NCBI GenBank assembly: GCA_963752755.1 | Contig: CAVVZJ010000017.1 | Coordinates: 335,122 to 399,121 of the forward strand | DNA from: CAVVZJ01 sp963752755 | GTDB taxonomy: Bacteria; Planctomycetota; Planctomycetia; Isosphaerales; Isosphaeraceae | Reading direction: 5' to 3' | DNA length: 64,000 nucleotides | Shown: one piece after another, positions 41,335 to 50,970 of the stretch | Layout of the letters: every line of letters starts with the position of its first letter | How positions within the stretch are numbered: the stretch's first letter is position 1 | Notes under the pieces: model-generated | The model's input: the letters and a program-made list of their open reading frames with translations, nothing else | What the model was told of the DNA's origin: nothing | The model's database searches: none | Made by a program: the position numbers and the translations under genes

Positions 41335-42320
41335 CCATCGTTGATGGTCTGCCCCGAACGCAAGAGCATCGAGCCGATCGCCTTGCTGGTCGGCCACGGC
41401 GACGTCTCGGGCTTGCAGAAGTTCGTCGGCGCCGGACCCTGGCGTACGACGACGTCCTGGCTGAAGCCCAGGGGCTGTTCGCCGACGAGCTGGCCCCCTC
41501 GGCCGCCGGCAGTCCGGTCGGCGTCGTCGGTGTGATCGACGAGTCGGCCTTCACCAAGAAGGGGGCGCACTCCGCCGGGGTGGCCCGCCAGCACAACGGC
41601 CGGCTGGGCAAGGAGGACAACTGCCAGGTCGGTGTCTTCCTGATCGGGGTGACCCCGGCCGGGCCGGCCCTGCTCGACCACCGGCTGTTCCTGCCCGAGG
41701 TGTGGTGCGCGGACACGCCTGAGGCCAAGCAGCAGCGGGAGGCGGCCCACATCCCGGAGGACGTGACCTTCCGCACCAAGCCGCAGATCGCCGCCGAGTT
41801 GATCCGCAACGTTGCGGTGCTCGACCAGGTCGCGCTGGACGGGGTGGTCGGCGACTCGGAGTACGGCCGGGCGGGTCATCTCCTCGACGAGCTGGAACTC
41901 CTCGAGCAGCGGTACGTCCTCGCGGTCCCGAAGACGTGGGTGTTCTGGACGTCCGAGCCGGCGGAGAGCGTCCCGGCCGACTCGGGGCGGGGTCGCAAGC
42001 CGACCGCCCCCCGGCGGGACGCGGCCCGTACCGTAGTCGAGATCGCCCACGCGTTGCCCGTCTCGGCGTGGACGGCGCTGCAGGTCCGTGAGGGCGCGCT
42101 GGGGCCGCTGGTCTTCGCGTTCGCGGCGGTGCGGGTCTGGGGCCTCCGGCACCGCCAGCCGGGGCCGCCGTCCTGGCTGCTGATCCGCCGGTCGCTGGGG
42201 CCCGAGCCCGAGCTGAAGTACTACGTCTCCAACGCCGACGCCGACACGCCGCTGTCGACGCTGGCGCTGGTGGCTTGCACGCGGTGCCGGGTGGAGACGT
42301 GCCAAGCAGACTCCACCTCA
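41335..42320 (+). pseudogene. IS701-family transposase, C-terminally truncated
   Basis: Reads RKSIEPIALLVGHGDVSGLQ, then after a break AYDDVLAEAQGLFADELAPS, VGVIDESAFTKKGAHSAGVA, RQHNGRLGKEDNCQVGVFL, the IS701 hallmark with the first Asp; later VALDGVVGDSEYGRAGHLLD with the second Asp, and KYYVSNADADTPLSTLALVA. The Glu-containing C-terminus is missing after CTRCRVET (about 42300). Break near 41440. Confidence 0.75.
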
Positions 42321-42409
42321 AGCGACAGGTGGTGCGGCCCCCCCGGCGCCCGTTACGATCGCTGTCGCCGCGCTGCTTGAGCTGGCTGCGTGGTGCCGAG
42401 ATCGCTTGA

Positions 42410-42622
42410 CTGAAGCACCCGGAGGGATCACAGGCCCATCACCTCACGACGCACCGCTCCCCCCCGCGCCTGACCACCCCGACGCCGCCGGACCCGCACC
42501 CGGGCCCGGGACTGGGGACTCGCCTCCCCGCCGACAGACGGCAACAACTCCGCGACAGGCTCGGCAGGCGGCTCGCCCGACTCCACGAGGCCAGACGCCT
42601 CGGGGAGGCCGGCCATGAATGA
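42410..42622 (+). CDS. Possible short helical ORF overlapping the recombinase start
   Basis: The frame ends LPADRRQQLRDRLGRRLARL, HEARRLGEAGHE and stops at TGA 42620-42622, overlapping the recombinase ATG in the 8-base string ATGAATGA, a translational-coupling arrangement. The C-terminal Arg/Leu-rich helix looks protein-like. No ATG, GTG or TTG start exists in frame after the upstream stop (only CTG 42410), so the 5' end may be lost. Confidence 0.3.
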   Translation: MKHPEGSQAHHLTTHRSPPRLTTPTPPDPHPGPGLGTRLPADRRQQLRDRLGRRLARLHEARRLGEAGHE

Positions 42623-44235
42623 CGCCTTCCAGTCCCCCAAGCTCAAGGTCGGGCCCCTCGACCGTGCGGCCATCGTCTACGTCCGACAATCCACGCCGCA
42701 ACAAGGGATTGATCATCAGGAGTCGACCGCACGCCAGTACGCCCTGGCCGACCGGGCGGTCGAACTCGGCTGGCCCCGCGGGCAGGGCACGGTCATCGAC
42801 GACGACCGGGGCCCGAGCGGGCCGTCGGTCGAAGGGCGTCCCGGGTTCCAGCGGCTCCTGGCCGCGGTGGCGCGGGATCACGTCGGGCTGATCCTCGGGC
42901 GGGAGACGAGCCGTCGGGCCCGCTCGGGCCGCGATTGGCATCAACTGTTGGAGCGGTGGGCCCGCTTCCGCACGCTGCTGGCCGACGCCGACGGCCTGGA
43001 CGACCCGACCGACCACAACGACCGCCTCCTGCTCGGCCGGCCCGGGATGATGAGCGAGGCCGAGCTTCCTATCCTCAAAGAACGGCTGTCCCAGGGCAAA
43101 CTCAACAAGGCCCGCCGCGGCGAGCTGATGGGGATGCCGCCGATCGGCTTCGTCCGGCTCCCCTCGGGGGAGTGGGCGATCGACCCGGACGAGCAGGTCC
43201 AGGCGACGGTGCGATTGCTCTTCGATCAGTTCGACCGGGAGACCACCCTTGCTGGCCTGCTCCGCTACCTGGTCGACCCCAAGGTCCTCATCGCGGTCCG
43301 GCCGCCATCCGGGGCGAACCGCGGGGAGTTGGAGTGGCGGCGTCCGAACCGGGCGACCTTGCCGAACCTCCTGCACCCCCCGTCGTACGCCGGCGCCTCC
43401 CGGTTCGGCCACCGGTCGGTCGACCCGCGGCGGAAGCGGCCGGGCCGGCCGAACACCGGCAAGCTGATCCGCCGGCCGGAGGACGGCCTGGTGCTGATCC
43501 GGGGGGCGCCTCCCCGCGTCCATCACGTGGGACCGCTTCCGGGCGAATCAGGACCGCCTCGAAGCCAACCGGGCGTGGTGCGACAGCCCGGGGGCGCCGC
43601 GGCAGGGCCCGTCGCTGCTGGCCGGGCTGGTCCGGTGCGGGCGGCGGATGATCGTGCGGGACTCGGGGACGAACGGTCGCCACTGCTACAGCGGCACCCG
43701 CGGCTCGGCCGACTACGCCGAGCCGCTGTGCCAGTGCCTGTCCGGCCCGGTGGTCGATGGCCTGGTTCGTGAGCAGATCCTGGGGGCGGTCGAGCCGGCG
43801 GCGCTGGCGGCGAGCCTGGCGGCGGTGGCCGAGGTCGAACGGGAGCGGGCCGAGCGGTCCCGGCACTGGCAACGGCGCCGGGAACGGGCGTGGTTCGAGG
43901 CCGAACGGGCGGCGCGGCAGGACCAGGCGTGCGAGCCGGAGAACCGTCTCGTGGGCCGCGAGCGGGAGCGGCGGTGGGAGGAGGCCTGGAAGGCCCAGCG
44001 GCCGGTCGAGGACGACTACGAGCGGTGGCAGCGGTCGGCCCCGGGCCGCCTCTCGCCCGACGACGAGGCGGCGATCCGGACACTGGCTGCGAGCCGGCTG
44101 GCTGTCGGTGCGCCGGGACGCCGACGGCCACCCCGTGATCTGGGCCGACGCCTCCGAGCTGCGGCGGCTGCGTGCACTCCACCGGCTGCCGCGAACCTGG
44201 GCGAACAGGGGTCGGCTCGCCGAATTGAAGAAGCC
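42615..44235 (+). pseudogene. Large serine recombinase, frame-disrupted
   Basis: The resolvase catalytic domain starts at residue 17 with IVYVRQSTPQQGIDHQESTA (catalytic Ser in the VRQST motif), then LILGRETSRRARSGRDWHQL (the Arg pair) and MMSEAELPILKERLSQGKLN. The recombinase domain follows (MGMPPIGFVRLPSGEWAIDP), then a zinc-ribbon-like part in the next frame (RCGRRMIVRDSGTNGRHCY), and a long Arg/Glu coiled coil (RERAWFEAERAARQDQACEP). Breaks near 43510 and 44110. Together with the short overlapping ORF it may be the remains of a recombinase-type mobile element; its ends were not found. Confidence 0.78.
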
Positions 44236-44620
44236 GAAGCCATGCCCGGGGCGGTAGAGTGTCGGTGGCCCGGTTCACCCCGAGCCGGGCCACCCCACCG
44301 CGCTCTTGGAGGGCATTATGGCTGGAACATCGAGCGTTGCTTCGAGGACCAGAAGTCCGAGATCGGGCTGGATCAGTACGAAGGCAGGCGGTACCGGGGG
44401 CGGAAACGCCACCTGATCCTGAGTTGCGTCAGCTCCCTGTTCCTGTCGCGGGTTCGGCAGGAGTTCGGGGGGGAAAACCCCGGGGCTGACGGAATGCCAG
44501 GTGCACACGGCGGTGGCGGCCTTGATCCCGTTCTGGTGGCTGGGCCTGAGCCCGCCGCGGAAGCTGTTGGAGCGGACGTCGGAGGAGATCCGGCGGGCGC
44601 AGCGTCGCAACGCCCTGGCT

Positions 44621-46067
44621 GTAACTGATTAGCGTCCTGGCGGGCGGTTCAGGCGTGCCGGGGTTCGGCGGGATGAACGAGATGGACGACGGCGTCGATC
44701 AGGGCGGGGCCGGTCGTGGTCCGCGATCGTGTCCGAAGGACGCGCGACCACGCCTCGAAGGCCCGCGTGCCGCGCGCGGTCTTCGTGCACTGCGACACCT
44801 TCCACGCGATCACCGCCGGCCGGAGCGCACGCTCCGCCCGGTTGTTCGTCGGCTCGATCCCCGGTTCGTCCAGGAACCGCACCAGCGAGCCCGCGTCGTG
44901 GCACCGGCCCAGCTCGTTCAGGAGTCGCTGGTTGTCGCGGTCCGACAGCGCCCGGTCGCGCAGGTGGTCCGTGATCGCCCACTTCAGCCGTCCCAGACGG
45001 GCCGCGAAGTCCGGCCCCGGCCCGACGCCGGCGCGGCGCTCAGGCCACAGCGCCAGCGCCTGCTTGAGCCGGTCCTTCCGCCGCTTCGCGAACCGCCACG
45101 CCCCGCGGGACTTCGTCTCCAGCACCTCCGACAGCGACCGCAGGACGTGGGCCAGGCACTTCGGCTTCTGCACACCGGCCAGTTCGGCCGCGTCCTAGCT
45201 GGTCCCGCGGTCGGTGCTCATCACCCCGGCGGAGTCGGCCGGCACCCGCTCGCCGACCTCCTCGTTGCGGTGCCGCGGCCGGACCTGGTAGACCGTCGCG
45301 GCGTCGGTCACGAAGGCCATCCGCCAGGCCGGCGAGCCCCCCGCGCCAGCCCGTGTCGTCGGTGTGGACGAAGGGGGCCTCGCGGACCGAGTCGCCCAGG
45401 GTTCGATATGTCGTCCCGATCGCGCCGGCCGCCTTCTTGAGGGCGTCACGCGTGACGGCCCCCTGCGTGAGCCGCACGCCGGTCAGGATCGCGATCACCG
45501 CCGGCCCCTTGCGGACCGGCCCGCCCAGGCCGTCGTGGAGGTGGTGGGCGGCGGCCAGCAGCCGCGGGCCGAGGCGATGGGCGGTCGCCCCACGCGGGTC
45601 GGCGGCGCGGTCGGGAGGCCGCCCGCGCACCGTCGCGCCGCACCGCCGGCAGCGGCGGACGCCGACCCGGAAGAGCCGGGCACGCGGTCGGACGACCTGG
45701 GGGAGATCGGGGATCGAGGCCTCCTCGACTCGGGCTTCGTCGAACTCGCCGCCGCATTTCGGGCCGGCCGTCTCGCCGACCGGGACGTCGATCGGCGGTT
45801 CGCCGACCTGCTCGGACGCTTCGCGGCGCTGGAAGACCCCCCGGCCGGGCTTTCGCCCGGGTCTCTTGGGGTCCTTGACGCGGGTCCCCTTCGAGAACGG
45901 CGCCGCCTGCCGCTTGCCGCCGCGCTTGAGGGCCTCGACCTCGGCCTGGAGCGTGAGCACCAAGGCGATCAAGGCTTCGCGATCCAGTCCGGCCAGGTCC
46001 GTTCCGCTCATGGCGACCACCGTAAAAGCCGCATGGGGCCGGGGCAAGAGGGTGGCGAATCAGTTAC
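44621..46067. mobile_element. IS66-family (ISBst12-like, single-gene) element, copy 1, 1447 bp
   Basis: Ends GTAACTGATT (44621-44630) and AATCAGTTAC (46058-46067). Flanks CCCTGGCT (44613-44620) and CCCTGGCG (46068-46075), an 8-bp target duplication with one mismatch. It carries only the tnpC-like gene, no tnpA or tnpB. Nearly identical to copy 2 at 52266-53715 in opposite orientation. Confidence 0.9.
44649..46011 (-). pseudogene. IS66-family transposase (copy 1), internal TAG and frame break
   Basis: Starts MSGTDLAGLDREALIALVLT, a leucine-zipper-like N-terminus, then FSKGTRVKDPKRPGRKPGRG, a zinc-binding-like part (CRRCG), VTRDALKKAAGAIGTTYRTL and VHTDDTGWR (catalytic DDTGW). After a break at a G-run near 45345 it reads VMSTDRGTS, then TAG at 45195-45197 where family members usually have Tyr, and continues DAAELAGVQKPKCLAHVLRS and the Glu region EPTNNRAERALRPAVIAWKV to HPAEPRHA. 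The same TAG occurs in copy 2. Confidence 0.82.
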
Positions 46068-46201
46068 CCCTGGCGCGGCGTTGCCACACCAAGCGGACGC
46101 GTCGCCGATTGCACGCCCTGGGCATCAAGCTCACCGAAGTCCCTCGCTGCCGCTGGGGTTCAACTTAGCGCTGTAGTACTAGGGGATGTCTGGCGAGCCA
46201 C

Positions 46202-47457
46202 TCACGGCGCATGAAGCTCGGTGGTCGGGCCGACGGAGACGGTCGTCATCGGCAACAGGGGCCAGCGGTCAAGAACGCGGCGGAGGTCGACGAGGGTCAC
46301 GGCCTGGTAGGCGTCTAGCTCGCGCTCGACGGACATGTATTCGCGTCGGTAGGTCCAGTGGAAGCCGAGCGACATGAGACGGCCCATCGGACGCTCGGAG
46401 CGGACTACGGTGCGGGCCAGGACCTTGTTCTGAGCCTGGGCCAGCTCATCGGCGGTCGGGCCGTCGGTCATCAGGCGGCGATAGACCTCGGCGACGCGGC
46501 CGAGGTTGGCCTGTGCCGCGTCGGGTTCGCAGCTGAGAAAGGTGTAGAAGGCGCCCGCGCCGTTGTAATCCTGGTAGGAAATCTCGGCACCGTCGGCGTG
46601 GCCGGGGTCGATGAGGGCCCAGTAGAGGCGGGAGCCGGTGTGGTCGCCGAGGATCGTGGCGAGCAAGGCGGCGGCGTAGCGGTCGTCACTTTCCAGGGGC
46701 GGGGCATCGGCGACGGCGATGATCGTCTGCTGGCGGTCCTCGTCGCGGAGGATGGCCCGGAAGGCGCCAGTGCCACGCGGGGCGACGGCCTCGCGAGGGG
46801 CCTCGCCGCCCAGCCAGGAGCCACAACGGCTGCGGGCGAGGTCCACGACCTGCTTCCAGTTCGTGTTGCCGGCGACGGCCAGCACTACGTTCTCGGCGCC
46901 GTAACGACGTCGGTAGTAGTCGCGCATCCGATCGACATGCAAGCCACCGATCGACTCGACGGTACCGAGGATGCTCTGCCCGAGCGGGTGCGGCCCGAAG
47001 TGGGCCGCCTTGGCGGCCTCGTACGCGACCGACATCGGGTTGTCCAGATACATGCGAATCTCTTCGATGATGACCTTCTTCTCGGTCTCGAAGTCCTCGT
47101 CGCGTAGGCTGGGGCGGAGGATATCGGCGAGGACGTCGAAGGCTTTCGGCAGATACTCTGGCAGGCAGGCGAAGTGATAGACGGTGTCTTCCTCGGACGT
47201 CTGCGCGTTGTGCTTGGCGCCGATCCGGTCGAGGTCCCGGTTAACGGCCAGGGCGTCGCGATGCTCGGTCCCTTTGAAGACCATGTGTTCAAGAAAGTGT
47301 GAGACGCCGGCCACCTCGGCCGACTCGTCGCGGCTTCCCGTCTTGACGAAGAAGCCGGCGGCGACTGAGTGGCGCGGTCGTTCAGCTCGGCGATGACCTG
47401 GAGGCCGTTGTCGAGGGTCGTCTGTTGGAATCGCACGGAGGGGCTCCGGTTCGGCAC
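46202..47457 (-). pseudogene. M16 family zinc peptidase, active subunit, one frame break
   Basis: About 417 codons. The N-terminus VRFQQTTLDNGLQVIAELND joins, after a break near 47370, to GVSHFLEHMVFKGTEHRD: HFLEH is the inverted zinc motif HxxEH, with the third ligand expected in EKKVIIEEIRMYLDNP about 75 residues later. The C-terminal half has GSRLYWALIDPGHADGAEIS and the Y-containing GAGAFYTFLSCEP. One-domain-pair length (M16B) means it should work as a dimer, most likely with the HxxEH-less paralogue encoded upstream. It is the last gene of a three-gene minus-strand operon; the gap to Uma2 is 12 bp. Break probably an indel. Confidence 0.85.
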
Positions 47458-47469
47458 TTCGACAGATGC

Positions 47470-48103
47470 TCAGGGCAGGATGTCGTTCACGGCGATTCGG
47501 CCGACCTCGCGGCCGTCGAGGAGGACGGGGACCTCGTCGCCGGGGACGTAGTATCGGATCGAACGGTACAAGGGCGTTGCGGCCGTGCCGGTGGGATCGG
47601 TGTGGACCTCGATCCGGCGGTCGGGGAGGTTGATGATCCAGTAGATGGGGATCGACTCGGCGGCGTAAGCCTGGAGGGCCTCGTCTTGATCCTCGGCGAG
47701 GGTGGAGTCGGAGACCTCGATGAGCAGCGAGACGTCGCCGGCTCGCGGGGCCTCGGTCGGAGAGTCGCGGGCCGCGCCGCGGACGACCGTGAGATCGGGC
47801 TCGGGTATCGAATCATCGCCGAACCGGATCGGTTGTTCCTGGGACGCGTACCAGCCCGCCGGCACGACCGCGGTCATCCGATTGAAGAGATTGCCCTGAG
47901 CAATCGTGTGCGGACGTCCCTGAGTCATCTTCTCGACCAGTTGCCCTTTCCAGAGGAAGACCGGTGCCTTGTCGTGGATGATCCCGGCGCGGCCGATTTG
48001 CTCGTACTGCTCGACCGTGAGCCGATAGGGACGATCCCGACGCGATGGCGAAGTCGGAGTCGGGGCCTTGGCTGTGATGGGCTCGCGCTGAGTCGGTGCT
48101 CAT
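47470..48103 (-). pseudogene. Uma2-family (DUF820) nuclease-fold protein, one frame break
   Basis: After a break near 48050 it reads RRDRPYRLTVEQYEQIGRAG and DKAPVFLWKGQLVEKMTQGR, then SIPEPDLTVVRG (Asp) and GDVSLLIEVSDSTLAEDQDE, the PD-(D/E)xK-like core of Uma2 proteins (Asp, Glu-x-Ser), and YAAESIPIYWIINLPDRRIE. The family is abundant in cyanobacteria and planctomycetes; biochemical role is unclear. Its ATG overlaps the stop of the preceding M16 gene as ATGA (48100-48103), and the second M16 gene follows after 12 bp. Confidence 0.8.
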
Positions 48104-49338
48104 GCCGGCATCTCCAGCGCCTTGGGGCCGAGCGTCAGGACGGTCAGATCATCGAGCCGCTGGCGGGCGGCGAAGGCGTTGACGGATTCGACGGTGAGGG
48201 CATCGAGCGCCGCGGCGATCTCTTCGAGGGTCCGGATGCGGCCGAGGTAGTACCAGTCGGAGGCGAGCGAGCCGGAGCGGCCCATGCTCGACTCCTGCTG
48301 CATGATGAGCGACGACTTCAAGCCCGCCCGCATCGTCTCCAGCTCCTCAGACTCGATCCCGGAGCGGGCCAGGCGGCGGATCTCGTCAAGGGTGACGTCG
48401 AGCGTTTGCTGGGCCCGGTCGGCGGAGGTGCCGGCGTAGCAGAGCACGGCGGCGCGGTCCTTGAGCCCTTCGTAGCCGGCATAAACCGAGTAACAAAGCC
48501 CCCGCTTCTCGCGGACCTCGGTGAACAGCCGGGCCGACGAGTAACCGCCGAGAATCGCCGTGGCCGCGCGGGCGAGGTAATACTCGGGGTCGGAGACGAG
48601 GGCGGTCGGATACGCCAGGGCGATCTGGATCTGCTGCGTGTCCTTGAGCAGGTGGTCGCGACGCGGGCCAGCCTCGTGGAGCGTCACCCGTGGCTCGGGG
48701 CGGGGCTGCCAGTCGGCGAAGAGGCGGGCGACGGCCTCACGCAAGGGCTCCCATTCGAGTGCACCGGCGACGGCCAGGATCGCGCCATTGGGCCGGTAGC
48801 TGGTGGCGAAGAAGCGGCGGAGGTCGTCCGGCGTGGCGGCCGCGACGCCGTCGGGCGTACCCGGCGAGGGACGGCCCCACGGGTCGGGGAAATGCCGGCG
48901 TCGTAACTCATAAATCACCTTCGAGCCCGGGTCGTCTTCGAGGCTCTGCAGGCCTTGCAAGCTCAAGGCGCGGATCGGCTCCACTTCCTCATCGTCGAGG
49001 TGAGGACGGCGCAGAACGTCGGCGAAGATTTCCAGCGCGGGAATCAGGTTACGGCCGAGAGTGGCGGCGGAGAGTCCGGTGTGGATCGTCTGAGCGCCGA
49101 TGCCGTGGCTGACGCCCAGGTTGTCCAGGGCCGTCAACAGTTCGCGGCTGTCTCGCTTACCCGCCCCGCGCATGACCCATTCGGCCAGCATCGACGCCGT
49201 ACCCGATCGCTCGGCCGGCTCGAACGCCGCGCCGGCCGGCACCATCATCGTGAACGCCGCCGACTGCACCGCGGGCATCCGCTCGGCGACGAGCACGAGG
49301 CCGTTGGGAAACGTGTGGGAATAAAGGTCATTGGTCAT
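48100..49338 (-). CDS. M16 family peptidase-like protein, non-catalytic subunit
   Basis: Intact, 412 residues, starting MTNDLYSHTFPNGLVLVAER. The place of the zinc motif reads GTASMLAEWVMRGAG: aligned with the active paralogue's GVSHFLEHMVFKGTE, both His and the Glu are replaced (Ser, Ala, Glu). The C-terminal half keeps GGYSSARLFTEVREKRGLCY, SVYAGYEGLKDRA, the Arg/Tyr segment that in M16B dimers completes the partner's substrate site. It is thus the expected partner of the active subunit encoded at 46202-47457. No signal peptide. First gene of the operon. Confidence 0.88.
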   Translation of the reverse strand: MTNDLYSHTFPNGLVLVAERMPAVQSAAFTMMVPAGAAFEPAERSGTASMLAEWVMRGAGKRDSRELLTALDNLGVSHGIGAQTIHTGLSAATLGRNLIPALEIFADVLRRPHLDDEEVEPIRALSLQGLQSLEDDPGSKVIYELRRRHFPDPWGRPSPGTPDGVAAATPDDLRRFFATSYRPNGAILAVAGALEWEPLREAVARLFADWQPRPEPRVTLHEAGPRRDHLLKDTQQIQIALAYPTALVSDPEYYLARAATAILGGYSSARLFTEVREKRGLCYSVYAGYEGLKDRAAVLCYAGTSADRAQQTLDVTLDEIRRLARSGIESEELETMRAGLKSSLIMQQESSMGRSGSLASDWYYLGRIRTLEEIAAALDALTVESVNAFAARQRLDDLTVLTLGPKALEMPA

Positions 49339-49661
49339 GAGTCATTGGTCATAGGGTCGAGGCCAATCGAAGGGCTGGCGCTTGCGCAGGCTCCCCTAGA
49401 AACCCTATCTTCCCGGAGGCATCGGAGGCAAGAGACCGGCGGCCGGAAAGGTGGGCACACCGGGCACAGAAAAGTGAGTAAAAACTCTTGCGGCCTCTTC
49501 CAACCTTCGCTACGATCCCCCCCTTGGATCAGCTCGAATCTCGATGGATTCATGATTTCTGCTGTTTGCCCGTTGGCCCCTTGACCCGCCGGCCGATCTC
49601 GCCGCGGTTCACGGCGGGCGCTCGCCCGAAGGATGGCCTCTTCGAGGATGGGTTCACCACC
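49339..49661. other. Divergent intergenic region between the M16 operon and the LEPR-like gene
   Basis: 323 bp without a supportable gene. Near the M16 start is a short tandem-like ATGAC/CAATGAC repeat (about 49326-49352). The plus-strand promoter candidate is listed separately. Confidence 0.45.
49488..49516 (+). promoter_or_regulatory. Candidate promoter for the LEPR-like secreted protein
   Basis: TTGCGG (49488-49493), 17-base spacer, TACGAT (49511-49516), 146 bases before the start codon. Good spacing, moderate consensus match. Confidence 0.4.
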
Positions 49662-50687
49662 ATGCGTACTCCCCCCCCGACCACGGCGCGCGGCTCACCT
49701 TGTGACGGATGCCCTGGAGGGGCGCAGCCTGATCTCCAGCCTGCTGTTCTCCCCGAAGGCCATTCCGGCGACGACGGCGGTCGCCGCTTCGATATCCTCG
49801 GGGAATGGCCCTGCTCGCTCTCTTAAGCCGGGGATCGCCTCCGAATCATTCTCGCTCTCCCGGCCAACAAGCTCGCTGACCGCACCCGCTCGGCGCTCCT
49901 CGCAGGAAGAAACCCTTCCCCTCTCCCGCGCAACTCGGCACTCCCCATCACGCCCTTGAACGAGCGCCGCACCGGGCCGATCCAGGGTCGCCGGGATCTC
50001 CCGACGCCCGCCAGTGATCCGTTTGCAAGCACGATCATCACCCTCACCGTCACCGCGCCCGCGGGTCAGGTCAATTCCGGAGGGCAGCCCTCCCGGGTTT
50101 ACGCCGGCCTCGCGCCCGGTCCGTCTCCCGCCGCGATGCCGGCCCACACGGCGCAGGACATCACTCGGCCCCTGCCTTCGCAGGGAATGACGGATGACGG
50201 TATCCGCCCCATGAGGCTCGCTCCTTCGGCCGTCACACAGCGAGACGCGACGAATTCGACCGCGGCGGCGGGAGGGGACCTGGCCACCCTGGATTACATG
50301 TCCGGCGGTGGCGATCCCGGTCCCGGCCCGGACGCGATCATGTCGATCACCAGCGGAGGAGGAGCAGTCTCGGATGGCAACGGCGGCTACGTCGGTGTCG
50401 TCGGCGGCATGGTGATGATGACCGTCCGGCCAGGAGCCGGCGCGACAATCCAAAGTGTGACCTGGAAGATCGACGACGCGATCAAGCCACAGACCTACAC
50501 CTGGGAGAAGGGAGAAACGACCCCCTTGCCGAACCCCTTCGGGGAGCCCGGCCCCAATCCTGGAACGACCCTGGTGAACTTCACCTTCTACTGGGATGCG
50601 ATTACTGGCGATCACACGATTGATGCTCAGGTCCACTACGTTGGTTGGCAGACCGGGCAGGGCCGCCGCATCAAGATAGCGACCTGA
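49662..50687 (+). pseudogene. Secreted protein of unknown function with LEPR-like N-terminus, frame breaks
   Basis: Starts MRTPPP at 49662; after a break near 49700 it reads VTDALEGRSLISSLLFSP, the same LEGR(A/S)L motif as in the esterase at 1008-2095. The middle is low-complexity and Ser/Pro/Arg rich. From 50000 it reads cleanly: DLATLDYMSGGGDPGPGPDA, VGVVGGMVMMTVRPGAGATI, VNFTFYWDAITGDHTIDAQV, a beta-sandwich-like end. No catalytic motif was recognised. An extracellular or surface role is likely only by analogy with other LEGR/LEPR-motif proteins. Confidence 0.5.
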
Positions 50688-50754
50688 CGTAGCCTGGGGG
50701 AAGCGAGCCGGCGTACAACGGGGTGTCATCACGAGGCTCAACTCCCGGACCCCG

Positions 50755-50970
50755 ATGGACGCGCTCATGCCCTGCCACGGACCCGCCACCTTCCACCACC
50801 ACTTCCGCGACCTCAGGGATCCCCGCGTCGAACGCACCCGCCTCTACCCCCTGATCAACATCGCCTTCATCGCCGTCTGCGCCGTCCTCTCCGGGGCCAA
50901 CTCCTTCGCTGCCATCCATGAGTTCGGCACCGACCGCCGGACCTGGCTAGCCGCAATGCCCGTTCGATAA
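50755..50970 (+). pseudogene. ISAs1-family transposase, N-terminal fragment
   Basis: Reads FHHHFRDLRDPRVERTRLYP and LINIAFIAVCAVLSGANSFA, AIHEFGTDRRTWLA, the N-terminal domain of ISAs1 transposases (D.R....R.YPL..I....AVLSGA). It ends where an IS4 element begins on the other strand near 50970. The matching C-terminus may be 55255-56046 on the same strand. Confidence 0.7.

Larger units (their letters stand above)
44313..46168 (+). pseudogene. IS701/IS4-like transposase C-terminus, split by IS66 copy 1
   Basis: Left part 44313-44620 reads GWNIERCFEDQKSEIGLDQY (Glu block) and RHLILSCVSSLFLSRVRQEF, with a break near 44480, up to SEEIRRAQRRNALA. The right part 46068-46168 continues ARRCHTKRTRRRLHALGIKL, TEVPRCRWGST and stops at TAG 46166-46168. 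Removing IS66 (44621-46067) and one target duplication rejoins the protein. It is of a different subtype from the truncated IS701 upstream. Confidence 0.72.
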
